A stretch of 64,000 nt of DNA, taken from NCBI RefSeq assembly GCF_016698665.1, contig NZ_CP068046.1:1860001-1924000 (forward strand). The letters run 5' to 3'. Numbering within the stretch: position 1 is the first letter of the stretch; the number at the start of each line of letters is the position of its first letter. The translations under genes and the position numbers were made by a program. Positions 24,734 through 36,310 of the stretch are shown here, in pieces. The notes under the pieces were generated by a model that was given only the letters and a program-made list of their open reading frames with translations, was not told where the DNA came from and did no database searches. The DNA comes from Devosia rhizoryzae. Its GTDB lineage: Bacteria; Pseudomonadota; Alphaproteobacteria; Rhizobiales; Devosiaceae.

Positions 24734-26382
24734 GGGCGCTTCTAACATTTCTGCCGCTCTTCAGGAGGCGCTTGGGGGCATTGCTGCTGGCGCTTCTTTT
24801 GTCGCTGATCACGATTGTATCGGGTGTTGGACTGCTGGGGACGTCCGGGTGGTTTATCACCGCATCGGCACTGACCACGGCTGGGCTGGCCTTCAACCTC
24901 TTTGTCCCTTCTGCGGGCGTGCGGGCCTTCTCCTTCGTGCGCATTCTCGCGCGTTACGGGGAACGACTGATCGGTCATAATGCAACGCTGCGGTTGCTGA
25001 GCGATCTGCGCGGCTGGTTATTTTCAGCGCTATTTCCGCGCCTGCCGCTCCCGGATCGTTCGCTGCGCCACGGCGACCTCGTCAGCCGGCTGACGGCCGA
25101 TGTAGACGCGCTGGACACGGCCTTCCTGGTTGCGGTGGGACCGCTGGTATCGGCTGTGGTTGTCGGCGCCGGAATGACTGCAGTGCTGGTCTGGCTGCTT
25201 CCGGGAGCCGCCCTGCCCTATGGCTTGGCCATCGCCGCGGCTGCCCTCGTTGTGCCCACGTTGATGGTCGTGCTTGGCCGCAGTGCCGGACGGCGGAGTG
25301 TCGAGGCCAATGCGGAATTGCGGGCGCAAGTCTTGGATGGCGTCGCGGGGCATGCCGATCTCACCGTGCTTGGCGTGCTCGGAACCGCAGTGCGGCGTTT
25401 CGCCGGGGCAGGTCTCGCAGCAAGCGGGGAGCGGCTTCGGCTGGGCGGGCTGGCGACCGCAGGTGGCTTTGCCGTCCAGGTGCTGGCGGCGCTGGCGCTG
25501 GTCGGCACTCTGCTCGCCGGGCTGGATGCGGTAGCCGCGGGAAGGCTGGACGGGCCTGTGATGGCGGGGTTGCTGCTGGCCGTGCTCGCGAGCTTTGAGG
25601 TGACCAGCACGATCGTGCGCAGCGTCAGCAAGGCGACCAGTGCCATGGCTGCGGCGGAACGGCTGCAAGCCTTGGCGGCGCTGCCGCCAGCTGTCGCTGA
25701 ACCAACGCAGCCCCAGGTCATAGCTCCGGATGCCTCGATTGGCTTTGATTGTGTCACCTTCGGCTACGGTTCGCTGCCTCCGGTACTCGACGATTTCTCG
25801 CTCGCGATTGGAGCTGGCGAGCGGATCGCCATTAGCGGGCCGAGCGGCTCGGGAAAGTCTACTATCCTGCGGCTCCTGCTGCGGCTTGCCGAACCGCGTC
25901 AGGGGCAGGTTAAGCTAGGTGCGACAAGTATAAATAAGTTTGCCACGGCCGATCTGCACGCCCATATGGCGTTGCTCAGCCAGGATAGTCCGGTGTTTAT
26001 CGACACTGTCCGCAACAATCTGCTGATCGGGCGCGACGATGCCAGCGACGAAGAGCTCTGGGTGGCGCTGGGGAAGGCGCAACTGGAAGAGCATATTGCG
26101 AGCTTGCCCAGGGGGCTTGATACTCTGATCGGCGAAGCGGGCCGCACCCTGTCAGCGGGGCAAGCACGTCGACTGTGCCTCGCGCGGGCGCTTCTCTCCG
26201 ATGCGCCAGTGCTGTTGCTGGACGAGCCGACCGACGCGCTGGATCGTGAGACGGAGCTGGCATTTTTCGAGACGTTGGCAGAGGCTACCCTGGGACGAAC
26301 CGTGGTGCTCGTGACCCACGCTATCCTGCCCGAGGGCACCGTGGACAAGACTTACACGTTGCGCGACGGTCGCCTGCGCTAA
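24730..26382 (+). CDS. cydC: Thiol ABC exporter subunit CydC
   Basis: This 550-residue partner of CydD has the N-terminal membrane domain with SGVGLLGTSGWFITASAL, a diagnostic CydC segment. Its ATPase domain has Walker A SGPSGSGKST, signature LSAGQARRL (one residue from LSGGQ) and Walker B VLLLDEPTDALD. The last four bases overlap the stop region of the convergent fnrN gene. The degenerate signature in one half is common in heterodimeric exporters. Confidence 0.93.
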   Translation: MRALLTFLPLFRRRLGALLLALLLSLITIVSGVGLLGTSGWFITASALTTAGLAFNLFVPSAGVRAFSFVRILARYGERLIGHNATLRLLSDLRGWLFSALFPRLPLPDRSLRHGDLVSRLTADVDALDTAFLVAVGPLVSAVVVGAGMTAVLVWLLPGAALPYGLAIAAAALVVPTLMVVLGRSAGRRSVEANAELRAQVLDGVAGHADLTVLGVLGTAVRRFAGAGLAASGERLRLGGLATAGGFAVQVLAALALVGTLLAGLDAVAAGRLDGPVMAGLLLAVLASFEVTSTIVRSVSKATSAMAAAERLQALAALPPAVAEPTQPQVIAPDASIGFDCVTFGYGSLPPVLDDFSLAIGAGERIAISGPSGSGKSTILRLLLRLAEPRQGQVKLGATSINKFATADLHAHMALLSQDSPVFIDTVRNNLLIGRDDASDEELWVALGKAQLEEHIASLPRGLDTLIGEAGRTLSAGQARRLCLARALLSDAPVLLLDEPTDALDRETELAFFETLAEATLGRTVVLVTHAILPEGTVDKTYTLRDGRLR

Positions 26383-27104
26383 CCGCAGCGCAGGCGCAGG
26401 CGGGCGAGGTCGGGGACCGTCACATGGCGGTAATTGTGGATCTCGATGACGCCATCGGCCTTGAGCCTGGTCATCTGGCGGCTGACGGTCTCGATGGTGA
26501 GGCCCAAAAAGTCGCCGATATCGGCACGGCTTAATGGCAGGTCGAAGGTCGTGACCTCGCCCTCGTCCGTCGGATCGATGTGGGTCGCGATGAGATAAAG
26601 GAAGCTCGCGACCTTTTCGGCAGCGCTTTTACGGCCCAGCGTCACCATCCAGTCGCGCGCTTCATCGAGTTCGCGCAATGCCTGCAGCATAACGCGGCGC
26701 TCCAGAGGCGCGCTCTCGGTCAGCATGGATTCGAGGACAGACTTGGGAATGAGGCAGAGGTCGACCTCCGACGCCGCTTCGGCGCTGACGCGGCTTTCGG
26801 TTGCGAAGGGGCGGCCGAGGAGGTCAGGTGCAAATTGGAGACCGACAACCTGCTGCCGCCCGTCTTCGAGCACCTTGGTGAGCTTGACCACGCCGCGCAG
26901 TACATTGGCAAAGGAAGCGATCGGCTCAGCATCGGCCATCAGTTCCTCGCCCGGAGCGCGGCGAACGCGGCGAGTGGACTTGGAGACGGCAACGAGCTGC
27001 TCGGGCGTAAGCGAGCCGCAGATGCCCTGATGCCGGGCTTCGCAACTTTGGCAAAGCAGCGGAATGTCTGAATTGTGGATGTCTTTGCGAACCGTCTGCA
27101 TCAT
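26379..27104 (-). CDS. fnrN: Oxygen-sensing Crp/Fnr regulator, FnrN type
   Basis: This 241-residue regulator has the CX2CX7C cluster near the N-terminus (Cys18, Cys21, Cys29 in LLCQSCEARHQGIC) and a fourth cysteine at 117 (VDLCLIP), the ligand set for an oxygen-labile [4Fe-4S] cluster. The C-terminal helix-turn-helix contains GLTIETVSRQ, with the same E..SR contacts as E. coli FNR, which predicts binding to TTGAT-N4-ATCAA. That site lies between the nearby cydA and cydD genes. ATG 27104 is chosen with GGAG upstream. It could also be the global anaerobic regulator of the strain. Confidence 0.92.
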   Translation of the reverse strand: MMQTVRKDIHNSDIPLLCQSCEARHQGICGSLTPEQLVAVSKSTRRVRRAPGEELMADAEPIASFANVLRGVVKLTKVLEDGRQQVVGLQFAPDLLGRPFATESRVSAEAASEVDLCLIPKSVLESMLTESAPLERRVMLQALRELDEARDWMVTLGRKSAAEKVASFLYLIATHIDPTDEGEVTTFDLPLSRADIGDFLGLTIETVSRQMTRLKADGVIEIHNYRHVTVPDLARLRLRCG

Positions 27105-27136
27105 CTTGGCTCCGGTGACAGAGCCGAAATAATCCT

Positions 27137-27162
27137 CACGCGTCGCAACTATAAGACGCGTG
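27137..27162. promoter_or_regulatory. Perfect inverted repeat in the fnrN leader
   Basis: CACGCGTC (27137-27144) and GACGCGTG (27155-27162) are exact inverted copies around a 10-base core containing TTATAG on the minus strand. That core could be the -10 element, with TTGGCA 18 bases upstream. The repeat may be an operator flanking the fnrN promoter or an RNA hairpin in its leader. Confidence 0.5.
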
Positions 27163-27206
27163 AATGTCGCTGTGCCAACTGGTCGCAGCAATTCGCGCCC
27201 GCGCCC

Positions 27207-27237
27207 TTGACCTTACCATAATGGGAAGGTCTATATG
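27207..27237 (+). promoter_or_regulatory. MerR/CueR-type promoter of the copper operon
   Basis: The -35 TTGACC (27207-27212) and -10 TATATG (27232-27237) are 19 bases apart, the overlong spacing that MerR regulators correct. The 21-base dyad at 27210-27230 has left half ACCTTACCAT and right half ATGGGAAGGT, matching 9 of 10 around a central A. The expected regulator, CueR, is encoded in the operon. Confidence 0.9.
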
Positions 27238-27258
27238 GATGAGGACGAGGTGAAACCG

Positions 27259-29471
<2,213 letters not shown>

Positions 29472-29475
<4 letters not shown>

Positions 29476-29870
29476 ATATCGGGCAGGCTGCAGAGCGGTC
29501 CGGCGTCTCGGCCAAGATGATCCGCTATTACGAAGGCATCGGCCTGATCACCGCCCCAGCACGCACGGGCAGCAATTATCGGGTCTATGGCGAAGACGAA
29601 GTGCATGTATTGCGCTTCATCAAGCGGGCGCGGACGCTAGGCTTTTCGGTGGAAGAGACGGCGACCCTACTAGGTCTCTGGCAGGATAGATCGCGCGCCA
29701 GCGCCGAGGTGCGTGACATTGCCAAGGAGCATATCGTGGCGCTCGAAACCAAGATTGCCGAGCTCAATGGCATGGTCTTGACGCTAAAACATCTGGTCCA
29801 TTGCTGCCACGGCGACGACCGGCCCGACTGCCCAATCCTGGAAGATCTTGCACAAGGAAACCCACAATGA
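29472..29870 (+). CDS. cueR: Copper-responsive MerR-family regulator
   Basis: This 132-residue regulator has the MerR DNA-binding domain ([20 protein letters not shown]), a dimerisation helix and the metal loop [14 protein letters not shown]. Its cysteines at 112 and 120 have the same numbers as the Cu(I) ligands of E. coli CueR. It should activate the 19-base-spacer promoter in front of copA and probably the similar one before the DUF305 gene. It is coupled to copA by ATGA and to copZ by a second ATGA. Confidence 0.95.
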
Positions 29871-30061
29871 AGCATACGATCCTCGTCAACGACATGACCT
29901 GCAATCACTGCGTCGGCACGGTCCGCGGCGCGCTCGAAGAAGCGCTACCCGGCGCCGAGGTCGAAATCGATCTCGACAGCCATAAGGTGAGCTTTGAGGG
30001 CGACCGGGCAAAGGGTGAAATGGCTATCCGCGAGGCTGGGTATACGCCAGAGGCTGCTTGA
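29867..30061 (+). CDS. copZ: Copper chaperone, HMA domain
   Basis: This 64-residue protein is a single heavy-metal-associated domain with the MTCNHC copper site at residues 10-15 and a ferredoxin-like alternation of strands and helices. It hands Cu(I) to the CopA pump. The ATG overlaps the cueR stop as ATGA and AAGGAA lies upstream. It is the last gene of the copper operon. Confidence 0.94.
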   Translation: MKHTILVNDMTCNHCVGTVRGALEEALPGAEVEIDLDSHKVSFEGDRAKGEMAIREAGYTPEAA

Positions 30062-30181
30062 AGCTCGAATATGCGAGGATTTGGTGAGCTCCAGCGGCAC
30101 CAAGGTTTAGGCGGGCGTCGCCCGGAGCTCGGATTATAAATGCGTTGGATCGGGCGACGTTCCTGCGACATTGTGACCAAC

Positions 30182-30216
30182 AAAAAGGGCGCCTTTCGGC
30201 GCCCTTCCTGTTTGTC
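30182..30216. terminator. Rho-independent terminator after the copper operon
   Basis: AAGGGCGCC (30185-30193), loop TTTC, GGCGCCCTT (30198-30206) form a perfect 9-bp stem flanked by A-rich sequence on the left and CCTGTTTGT on the right. It can serve copZ and the converging sugar-transporter operon. The rest of the 30062-30303 gap shows a second palindrome at 30259 and no gene. Confidence 0.75.
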
Positions 30217-30258
30217 CGTTGGAGCCATTCGAGCACAGCTCTCATTGCCTTCTCGCCT

Positions 30259-30283
30259 CTAATCGTTCCACCGGAGCGATTAG
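30259..30283 (-). other. Palindrome at the end of the sugar ABC operon
   Basis: CTAATCG (30259-30265) and CGATTAG (30277-30283) are exact inverted copies, with an additional inner TCC/GGA pairing. It lies 21 bases after the stop of the binding-protein gene and may act as a 3' stabilising hairpin. Confidence 0.4.
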
Positions 30284-30303
30284 CCCATAGGGACGACTCG
30301 AAG

Positions 30304-31254
30304 TCAGAACGGGGAGTCGGGGAAGTAGTAGGCTTCCGCGTTTTCCTGGGTGATCAGCGGCGAACCGAGGATGTAAGAGCCGGTGACCGGGCCGTTCGAG
30401 GTGAAGTGGGCAACGGTCACGTCCATGGCGGTTGCGATCTGGGCAGGCGGATAAAGCACGTCGACGGGGACGAGCGCATCGCCATCCATCACGCCCTTGA
30501 TGATTTCCTTCATGCCAGCGCCGCCAACGACGAACATTTCCGACTCGCGGCCAGCCTGCTTGATGGCTTCGACCACGCCAAGGGTGATGTCATCGTCCTG
30601 GGCCCAGACGCCGTCAATGTCGGGGAAGCGCGACAGGAAGTCCTGCATCACTTCGAAGCCGTCATCGCGGTTCCAGTTGGCGAATTCATCGTCGAGGACG
30701 TTGATGCCGGTGCCTTCCATGGCGCCCATGAAGGCGTCAAAGCGTTCGGTATCGAGAACGGTCGGAATGCCGCGCAGGATGACGATGTTGTCGCCTTCCT
30801 TGAGACGGGTCTTCATGTATTCGGCCGAGTTGACACCCATTTCGGTGTTGTTGCCCGAAACATAGACGTCCTGAATGGAGGGATCGGTGAGGCCGCGGTC
30901 GACGACGGTGATGAAGGCGCCCGAATCCTTAACGGCGCGGACCGGCTCGGTCAGCGGCTCGGATTCGAACGGCAGGACGACGAGGGCGTCGATCTGCTGC
31001 ACGGAAACGAGGTCTTCGAGATCGGAAGCCTGGTCTTCCGGACCGTCGGCGGTCACGATGACGAGGTCGATATTGGGGTAAGCGGCTTCGAGGCGCTTTT
31101 CAGCTTCGGCAGCGTGCCAGTTGAGGCCACCCATGAAGCCGTGCGTTGCGGCCGGAATGGAGACGCCGATGGTGATCTGCTCGTCCTGCGCCACGGCGCC
31201 GCCGACGAGAGCGCTGGTGGCCAACAGGCCCAGTGCAATTGCCTTCAAAGACAT
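30304..31254 (-). CDS. Sugar ABC transporter periplasmic binding protein
   Basis: This 316-residue type I periplasmic binding protein begins with a signal peptide (MSLKAIALGLLATSALVGGA to VAQDE). The mature part starts ITIGVSIPAATHGFMGGLNW, the ribose-class ligand loop, followed by LPFESEPLTEPV and VVDRGLTDP ligand segments. ATG 31254 has GGGAGGA upstream. It is the third gene of the leftward ATPase-permease-binding protein operon, separated by 67 bases from the permease gene. The sugar is not identifiable; there are no catabolic genes beside it. Confidence 0.92.
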   Translation of the reverse strand: MSLKAIALGLLATSALVGGAVAQDEQITIGVSIPAATHGFMGGLNWHAAEAEKRLEAAYPNIDLVIVTADGPEDQASDLEDLVSVQQIDALVVLPFESEPLTEPVRAVKDSGAFITVVDRGLTDPSIQDVYVSGNNTEMGVNSAEYMKTRLKEGDNIVILRGIPTVLDTERFDAFMGAMEGTGINVLDDEFANWNRDDGFEVMQDFLSRFPDIDGVWAQDDDITLGVVEAIKQAGRESEMFVVGGAGMKEIIKGVMDGDALVPVDVLYPPAQIATAMDVTVAHFTSNGPVTGSYILGSPLITQENAEAYYFPDSPF

Positions 31255-31321
31255 TGTAGTCCTCCCTAGTGAATTGGCGCTTTGCGGGCGCCGGTTATCC
31301 TGCCCAAACAGGCTGGAATAC

Positions 31322-32324
31322 TTATTCGGCTGCCTTCTTGCGGCCGGCTCGGAAGGAGCCGCGCTGCAGGTAAACCGCCGCAACGATGATCACGCCCTGC
31401 ACTGCCCCGTTGAGGTAGTTGGAGATGATCTCGGTGAGATTAAGAATATTTCCGATCGCGGTGAGGATCAGCGCGCCGATAATGGTGCCGCCGACCCGGC
31501 CGAAGCCGCCTTTGAGCATGGTGCCGCCGATGATCACCGCGGCAATGGCTTCGAGTTCCCACAGCACGCCGGTCGCAGCAGAGGCGGAGCCCAGGCGCGG
31601 CACATAGATGATGGTAGCGAGCGACACGCAAAGGCCCTGAAGGATATAAGTCCAAGTCTTGACGCGATCGACCTTGATAGCCGAGTAGCGGGCGACGTGT
31701 TCGTTCGAGCCGATAGCCATGCAGTAGCGGCCGAAGGCGGTGCGGTTCATCAAGACCCAGCCGATGATGGCGACGAGGATGAAGACCCAAACCGGATAAG
31801 GAATGCGCAGGAAGCTGTCGTAGTAGACCGGGCGATAGATATCGCGCGCGTCACCGGCGAGCGAGAGCGTGCCGCCATCGGCAAAATAGGTCACGAGCGA
31901 GCGGTAGATGCCCATGGTGCCAAGGGTCACGATGAAGGCCTCGATCTTGGCCTTGGTGGTCAGGAAGCCGTTGATAAAGCCGGCACCGACGCCCAGGATC
32001 AGCGAGCAGCCGATGCCCAGAAGCACTGTCCAGATGGATGCGCCCATGCTGTCTACGGCGGTGTTCATGATGATGATCATGACGCCGGCGATGAAGGCCG
32101 CCATTGAGCCGACCGAAAGGTCGATGCCGCCGGCGGTGATGACGAAGGTGGCGCCGACCGCGATGATGCCGATAAAGGCAGAGCGGGTCAGAATGTTGGT
32201 GATGTTGCCTTCGGCCAGAAACAGCGGATTGAGCGAATAGCCCAGGATTACGAGCAGGATCAGGGCGACAAGGGGCCCGAGAGTTTTGAGGTCGAGGCGG
32301 AAGCCCTTGCTGGGCTTTTGTGCC

Positions 32325-32347
<23 letters not shown>
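31322..32347 (-). CDS. Sugar ABC transporter permease, CUT2 family
   Basis: This 341-residue permease has about ten membrane segments, the AGGIDLSVGSMAAF signature and the GSNEHVARYSAIKVDRVKTW coupling loop. ATG 32347 is supported by AGGA eight bases upstream; ATG 32356 is an alternative. Its 5' end overlaps the 3' end of the ATPase gene by 23 bases, implying coupled translation. As a single permease it probably forms a homodimer, unlike the rhamnose system with two. Confidence 0.92.
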
Positions 32348-33869
<1,522 letters not shown>

Positions 33870-33930
33870 GTTCGAAACCCCTCCCTCGGACGTGGCGCGT
33901 TGACCCCGGCTCTTCGTCCCTGACCTGTGA

Positions 33931-33965
33931 TGTAAAGGTTTTCATGAATGCTGTAAAGGTTTACA
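33931..33965. promoter_or_regulatory. Tandem LacI-family operators
   Basis: TGTAAAGGTTTACA (33952-33965, perfect 6-bp arms) and TGTAAAGGTTTTCA (33931-33944, one arm mismatch) are spaced 21 bases centre to centre, two helical turns. Both lie between the leftward ABC operon and the rightward LacI regulator. On the minus strand TTTACA and TACATC could serve as -35 and -10 with a 17-base spacer, so repressor would block the polymerase. Confidence 0.8.
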
Positions 33966-34065
33966 CAAACGCAAAACGGGATAACCGTAGCGGGAGGGTC
34001 TGGCGCAACCTGCGGCATCTGCTAAGGCAGCAGCCGCGGGCGCCAGAGGGTGTCGGGGCGTAGCT

Positions 34066-35088
34066 GTGCAGCACCAGAAACTGGCGACAATCGAGGACGT
34101 TGCTGCCCTGGCAGGCGTGTCTATTGCCACGGTCAGCCGGGCCATCAACGAGCCGACCAAGGTTGCCGAAGAGACGCGCCGCCGCGTCACGGAGGCCGTC
34201 GCCCGTACCGGTTACACCACAAATGCCATGGCGCGTTCGCTGCGAATGCGCCGCAGCAACATGATTTTGATTCTGGCGCCCGATGTGGGTGATCCGAACT
34301 TTTCCAATATTCTAGTCGGGCTCGAAACCGAAGCCAGCAAGCGCGGCTATGGGCTCCTTATCGGCAACACGCAGAACGATGCGAGCCGCGAAACCGATTA
34401 CCTCCGGTTCATCAGCTCCAACCAGGCCGACGGGTTAATCCTGTTCACGGGCCACCTGCCCTTCGGCTTTGGCGTGGGCCAGGACGAGAACCGGCTGCCG
34501 CCGATGGTTGCGGTCAACGAGCCGGTGCCAGGGCAGGACGTTCCGTTCGTGGGCGTCGACAATTTCGAAGGTGCGCGGGTCGCGGCCGAACACCTCGTCA
34601 GTCAGGGGCATCGGCGCATCGCCTTTATCGGCCGCTCCCCCGGGAGAGAGGTCAATCGTTTGCGGGAGGCGGGTTACCGGGCGGCGCTAACCGGCGCTGG
34701 TCTGGCCGTCGATCCGCGGCTGATCATCGATGGCGACGGGACAACGGAGAGTGGGCGCGCGGCTGCCGAGCTGATGTTCGTGCGCGACGCCCTGCCCACC
34801 GCATTTTTGTGCGTCAACGACGCGACGGCACTGGGCGTCATCATCTCGCTTAATGCCCGGCGCTATGAATTGCCGCGGCAGTTTTCGGTGATGGGGTTCG
34901 ACGACATCTCCTTTGCCAGCTTCGTCACGCCATCGCTGACCACGATGAAGCAGCCCCGCCACAAGATCGGCGAAGCTGCCATGGAACTGCTGTTGAGTCT
35001 TCTGGCTGGCGAAAAACCGAAATCACGTGAAGTACTGTTCCGCGCCGAGTTGATCGTGCGCAATTCAGTGTCGCCGCCGGGTGCCTAA
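34066..35088 (+). CDS. LacI-family transcriptional repressor
   Basis: This 340-residue regulator has the helix-turn-helix TIEDVAALAGVSIATVSRAIN and hinge ARSLRMRRSN, followed by a periplasmic-binding-protein-like effector domain (residues about 60-335) with GVDNFEGARVAAEHLV and VMGFDDISFASFVTP. The start is a GTG at 34066. It is divergent from the sugar ABC operon and very likely controls it through the twin operators between them. The effector is unknown. Its last four bases overlap the convergent DUF305 gene. Confidence 0.93.
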   Translation: MQHQKLATIEDVAALAGVSIATVSRAINEPTKVAEETRRRVTEAVARTGYTTNAMARSLRMRRSNMILILAPDVGDPNFSNILVGLETEASKRGYGLLIGNTQNDASRETDYLRFISSNQADGLILFTGHLPFGFGVGQDENRLPPMVAVNEPVPGQDVPFVGVDNFEGARVAAEHLVSQGHRRIAFIGRSPGREVNRLREAGYRAALTGAGLAVDPRLIIDGDGTTESGRAAAELMFVRDALPTAFLCVNDATALGVIISLNARRYELPRQFSVMGFDDISFASFVTPSLTTMKQPRHKIGEAAMELLLSLLAGEKPKSREVLFRAELIVRNSVSPPGA

Positions 35089-35444
35089 TGCTCGGCGTGG
35101 CCGTGCTTGGTCAGCCACTCCTTCATCCAGGCAATCTCGGCTTCCTGCGCAGCAACGATGTCTTCGGCCAGCTTGCGCACTTCGGGGTCTTTGCCGTGCT
35201 CGAGCACGATCCTGGCCATATCAACGGCCCCTTGATGGTGCGGCAGCATGCTGAGGATGAAATCGACATCGGGATCGCCGGTGAAGTCGATGTCCATGGT
35301 CTCGTGCATGCGCGTGTTGGCGTCCATGTAGGCGGAAGTGGCGGCGCTCTCCTCGCCGGCTGGCGCCATATGTGCGGAGTGGTCTTGCGCGAAGGCCGGA
35401 AGCGAAAGCGTGGCAAGAGCAATGGCAAGGACGACGGGCTTCAT
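35085..35444 (-). CDS. Periplasmic DUF305 protein, probably copper-related
   Basis: This 119-residue protein has a signal peptide (MKPVVLAIALATLSLPAFAQ) and the ferritin-like DUF305 helical domain with FILSMLPHHQGAVDMARIV and EAEIAWMKEWL. Methionine- and histidine-rich spots (HSAHMAP, ANTRMHETM, KHGHAEH) are compatible with copper binding, as reported for related CopM-type proteins. GGAG lies seven bases before the ATG. Its promoter resembles the CueR-type promoter of copA, which links it to copper homeostasis; that role is an inference. Confidence 0.88.
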   Translation of the reverse strand: MKPVVLAIALATLSLPAFAQDHSAHMAPAGEESAATSAYMDANTRMHETMDIDFTGDPDVDFILSMLPHHQGAVDMARIVLEHGKDPEVRKLAEDIVAAQEAEIAWMKEWLTKHGHAEH

Positions 35445-35470
35445 GAGTGTTCTCCATCTGGTGGTTCCTG

Positions 35471-35501
35471 ATCCTGCCGCATTCCACAGTGGGAAGGTCA
35501 A
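35471..35501 (-). promoter_or_regulatory. Second MerR/CueR-type promoter, before the DUF305 gene
   Basis: On the minus strand TTGACC (35501-35496) and CAGGAT (35476-35471) are 19 bases apart. The dyad has left half ACCTTCCCAC and right half GTGGAATGCG, with 6 of 10 positions symmetric at the same register as the copA operator. The predicted transcript would begin about 20 bases before the DUF305 ATG. Confidence 0.65.
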
Positions 35502-35546
35502 GCCCGTGGAGCGGCGTTGTCACGCGGGTGACGACATGGCATTCGG

Positions 35547-36275
35547 ATGGGCATGAAAACCATTCTTGTAGTGGGCATCGGTACGGGGTCTCCCGAGCAT
35601 ATGACGGTTGCAGCGATCGCGGCGCTGAACCGGGTGGATGTGCTGTTTATCCCAGACAAGGGCGCGTCGAAGGCTGATCTGGCCGATGTGCGACGGACGA
35701 TCATCGAGCGGTTTGTCACCTCCGCGGCACGGCAAGTGAGCTATGCCGTGCCGCGGCGGAATGCGGCCGAGCCTGACTATGGCAAGGGCGTCGATGATTG
35801 GCATGGCGTGCTGGCTGGCGTCTTTTCCGGGCTGATCGACCAGGTGCCGGACGGCGGCGCCGGGGCATTTCTCGTCTGGGGTGATCCGGGGCTTTACGAT
35901 TCGACGCTACGCATTCTGCATCGTGTGGAAAGGCCGATCGAGGTTCAAGTGCTGCCGGGGATCACTGCGGTTCAGGCGCTGACGGCTGCGCATGGAGTTG
36001 CGCTCAATCGCATCGGAGAGCCGGTTCTGATCACCACCGGGCGGCAGCTTGGCGCGGTCGAGACGGACACTGTCGTAATGTTGGATGGACAGCTTGCGTT
36101 TCTCCAAGCCGATCCGGAGCTTGAAATTTTCTGGGGGGCTTACCTCGGCACCGAGGACCAGCTGCTGATCGCTGGCAGGCTGGGCGATGTGGCGGAGCGG
36201 ATCGTCGCCACGCGCAAGACGGCGCGGGAGCGGCATGGCTGGATCATGGACACGTATCTGTTGCGCCGGCGCTAG
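35547..36275 (+). CDS. cobF: Precorrin-6A synthase (deacetylating)
   Basis: This 242-residue SAM-dependent methyltransferase of the tetrapyrrole family methylates C1 and removes the acetyl group in aerobic cobalamin synthesis. The GIGTGSPEHMTVAAIAAL start, FLVWGDPGLYDSTLRIL and LPGITAVQAL loops are diagnostic. ATG 35547 or 35553 can serve as start. It is the first gene of the rightward cob operon; the gap before it shows no cobalamin riboswitch. Confidence 0.94.
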   Translation: MGMKTILVVGIGTGSPEHMTVAAIAALNRVDVLFIPDKGASKADLADVRRTIIERFVTSAARQVSYAVPRRNAAEPDYGKGVDDWHGVLAGVFSGLIDQVPDGGAGAFLVWGDPGLYDSTLRILHRVERPIEVQVLPGITAVQALTAAHGVALNRIGEPVLITTGRQLGAVETDTVVMLDGQLAFLQADPELEIFWGAYLGTEDQLLIAGRLGDVAERIVATRKTARERHGWIMDTYLLRRR

Positions 36276-36310
36276 TTCCCCCAGGCTAGCCAATCCGGTA
36301 AACCTGAGGC

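Noticed and set aside
27235..27258. ATG 27235 as the copA start
   Set aside because: It coincides with the -10 element of the CueR promoter, so it would not be in the transcript.
35445..35546. A cobalamin riboswitch before cobF
   Set aside because: No B12-box-like sequence is present. The conserved-looking GTGGGAAGGTC reads as a MerR-type promoter on the other strand.
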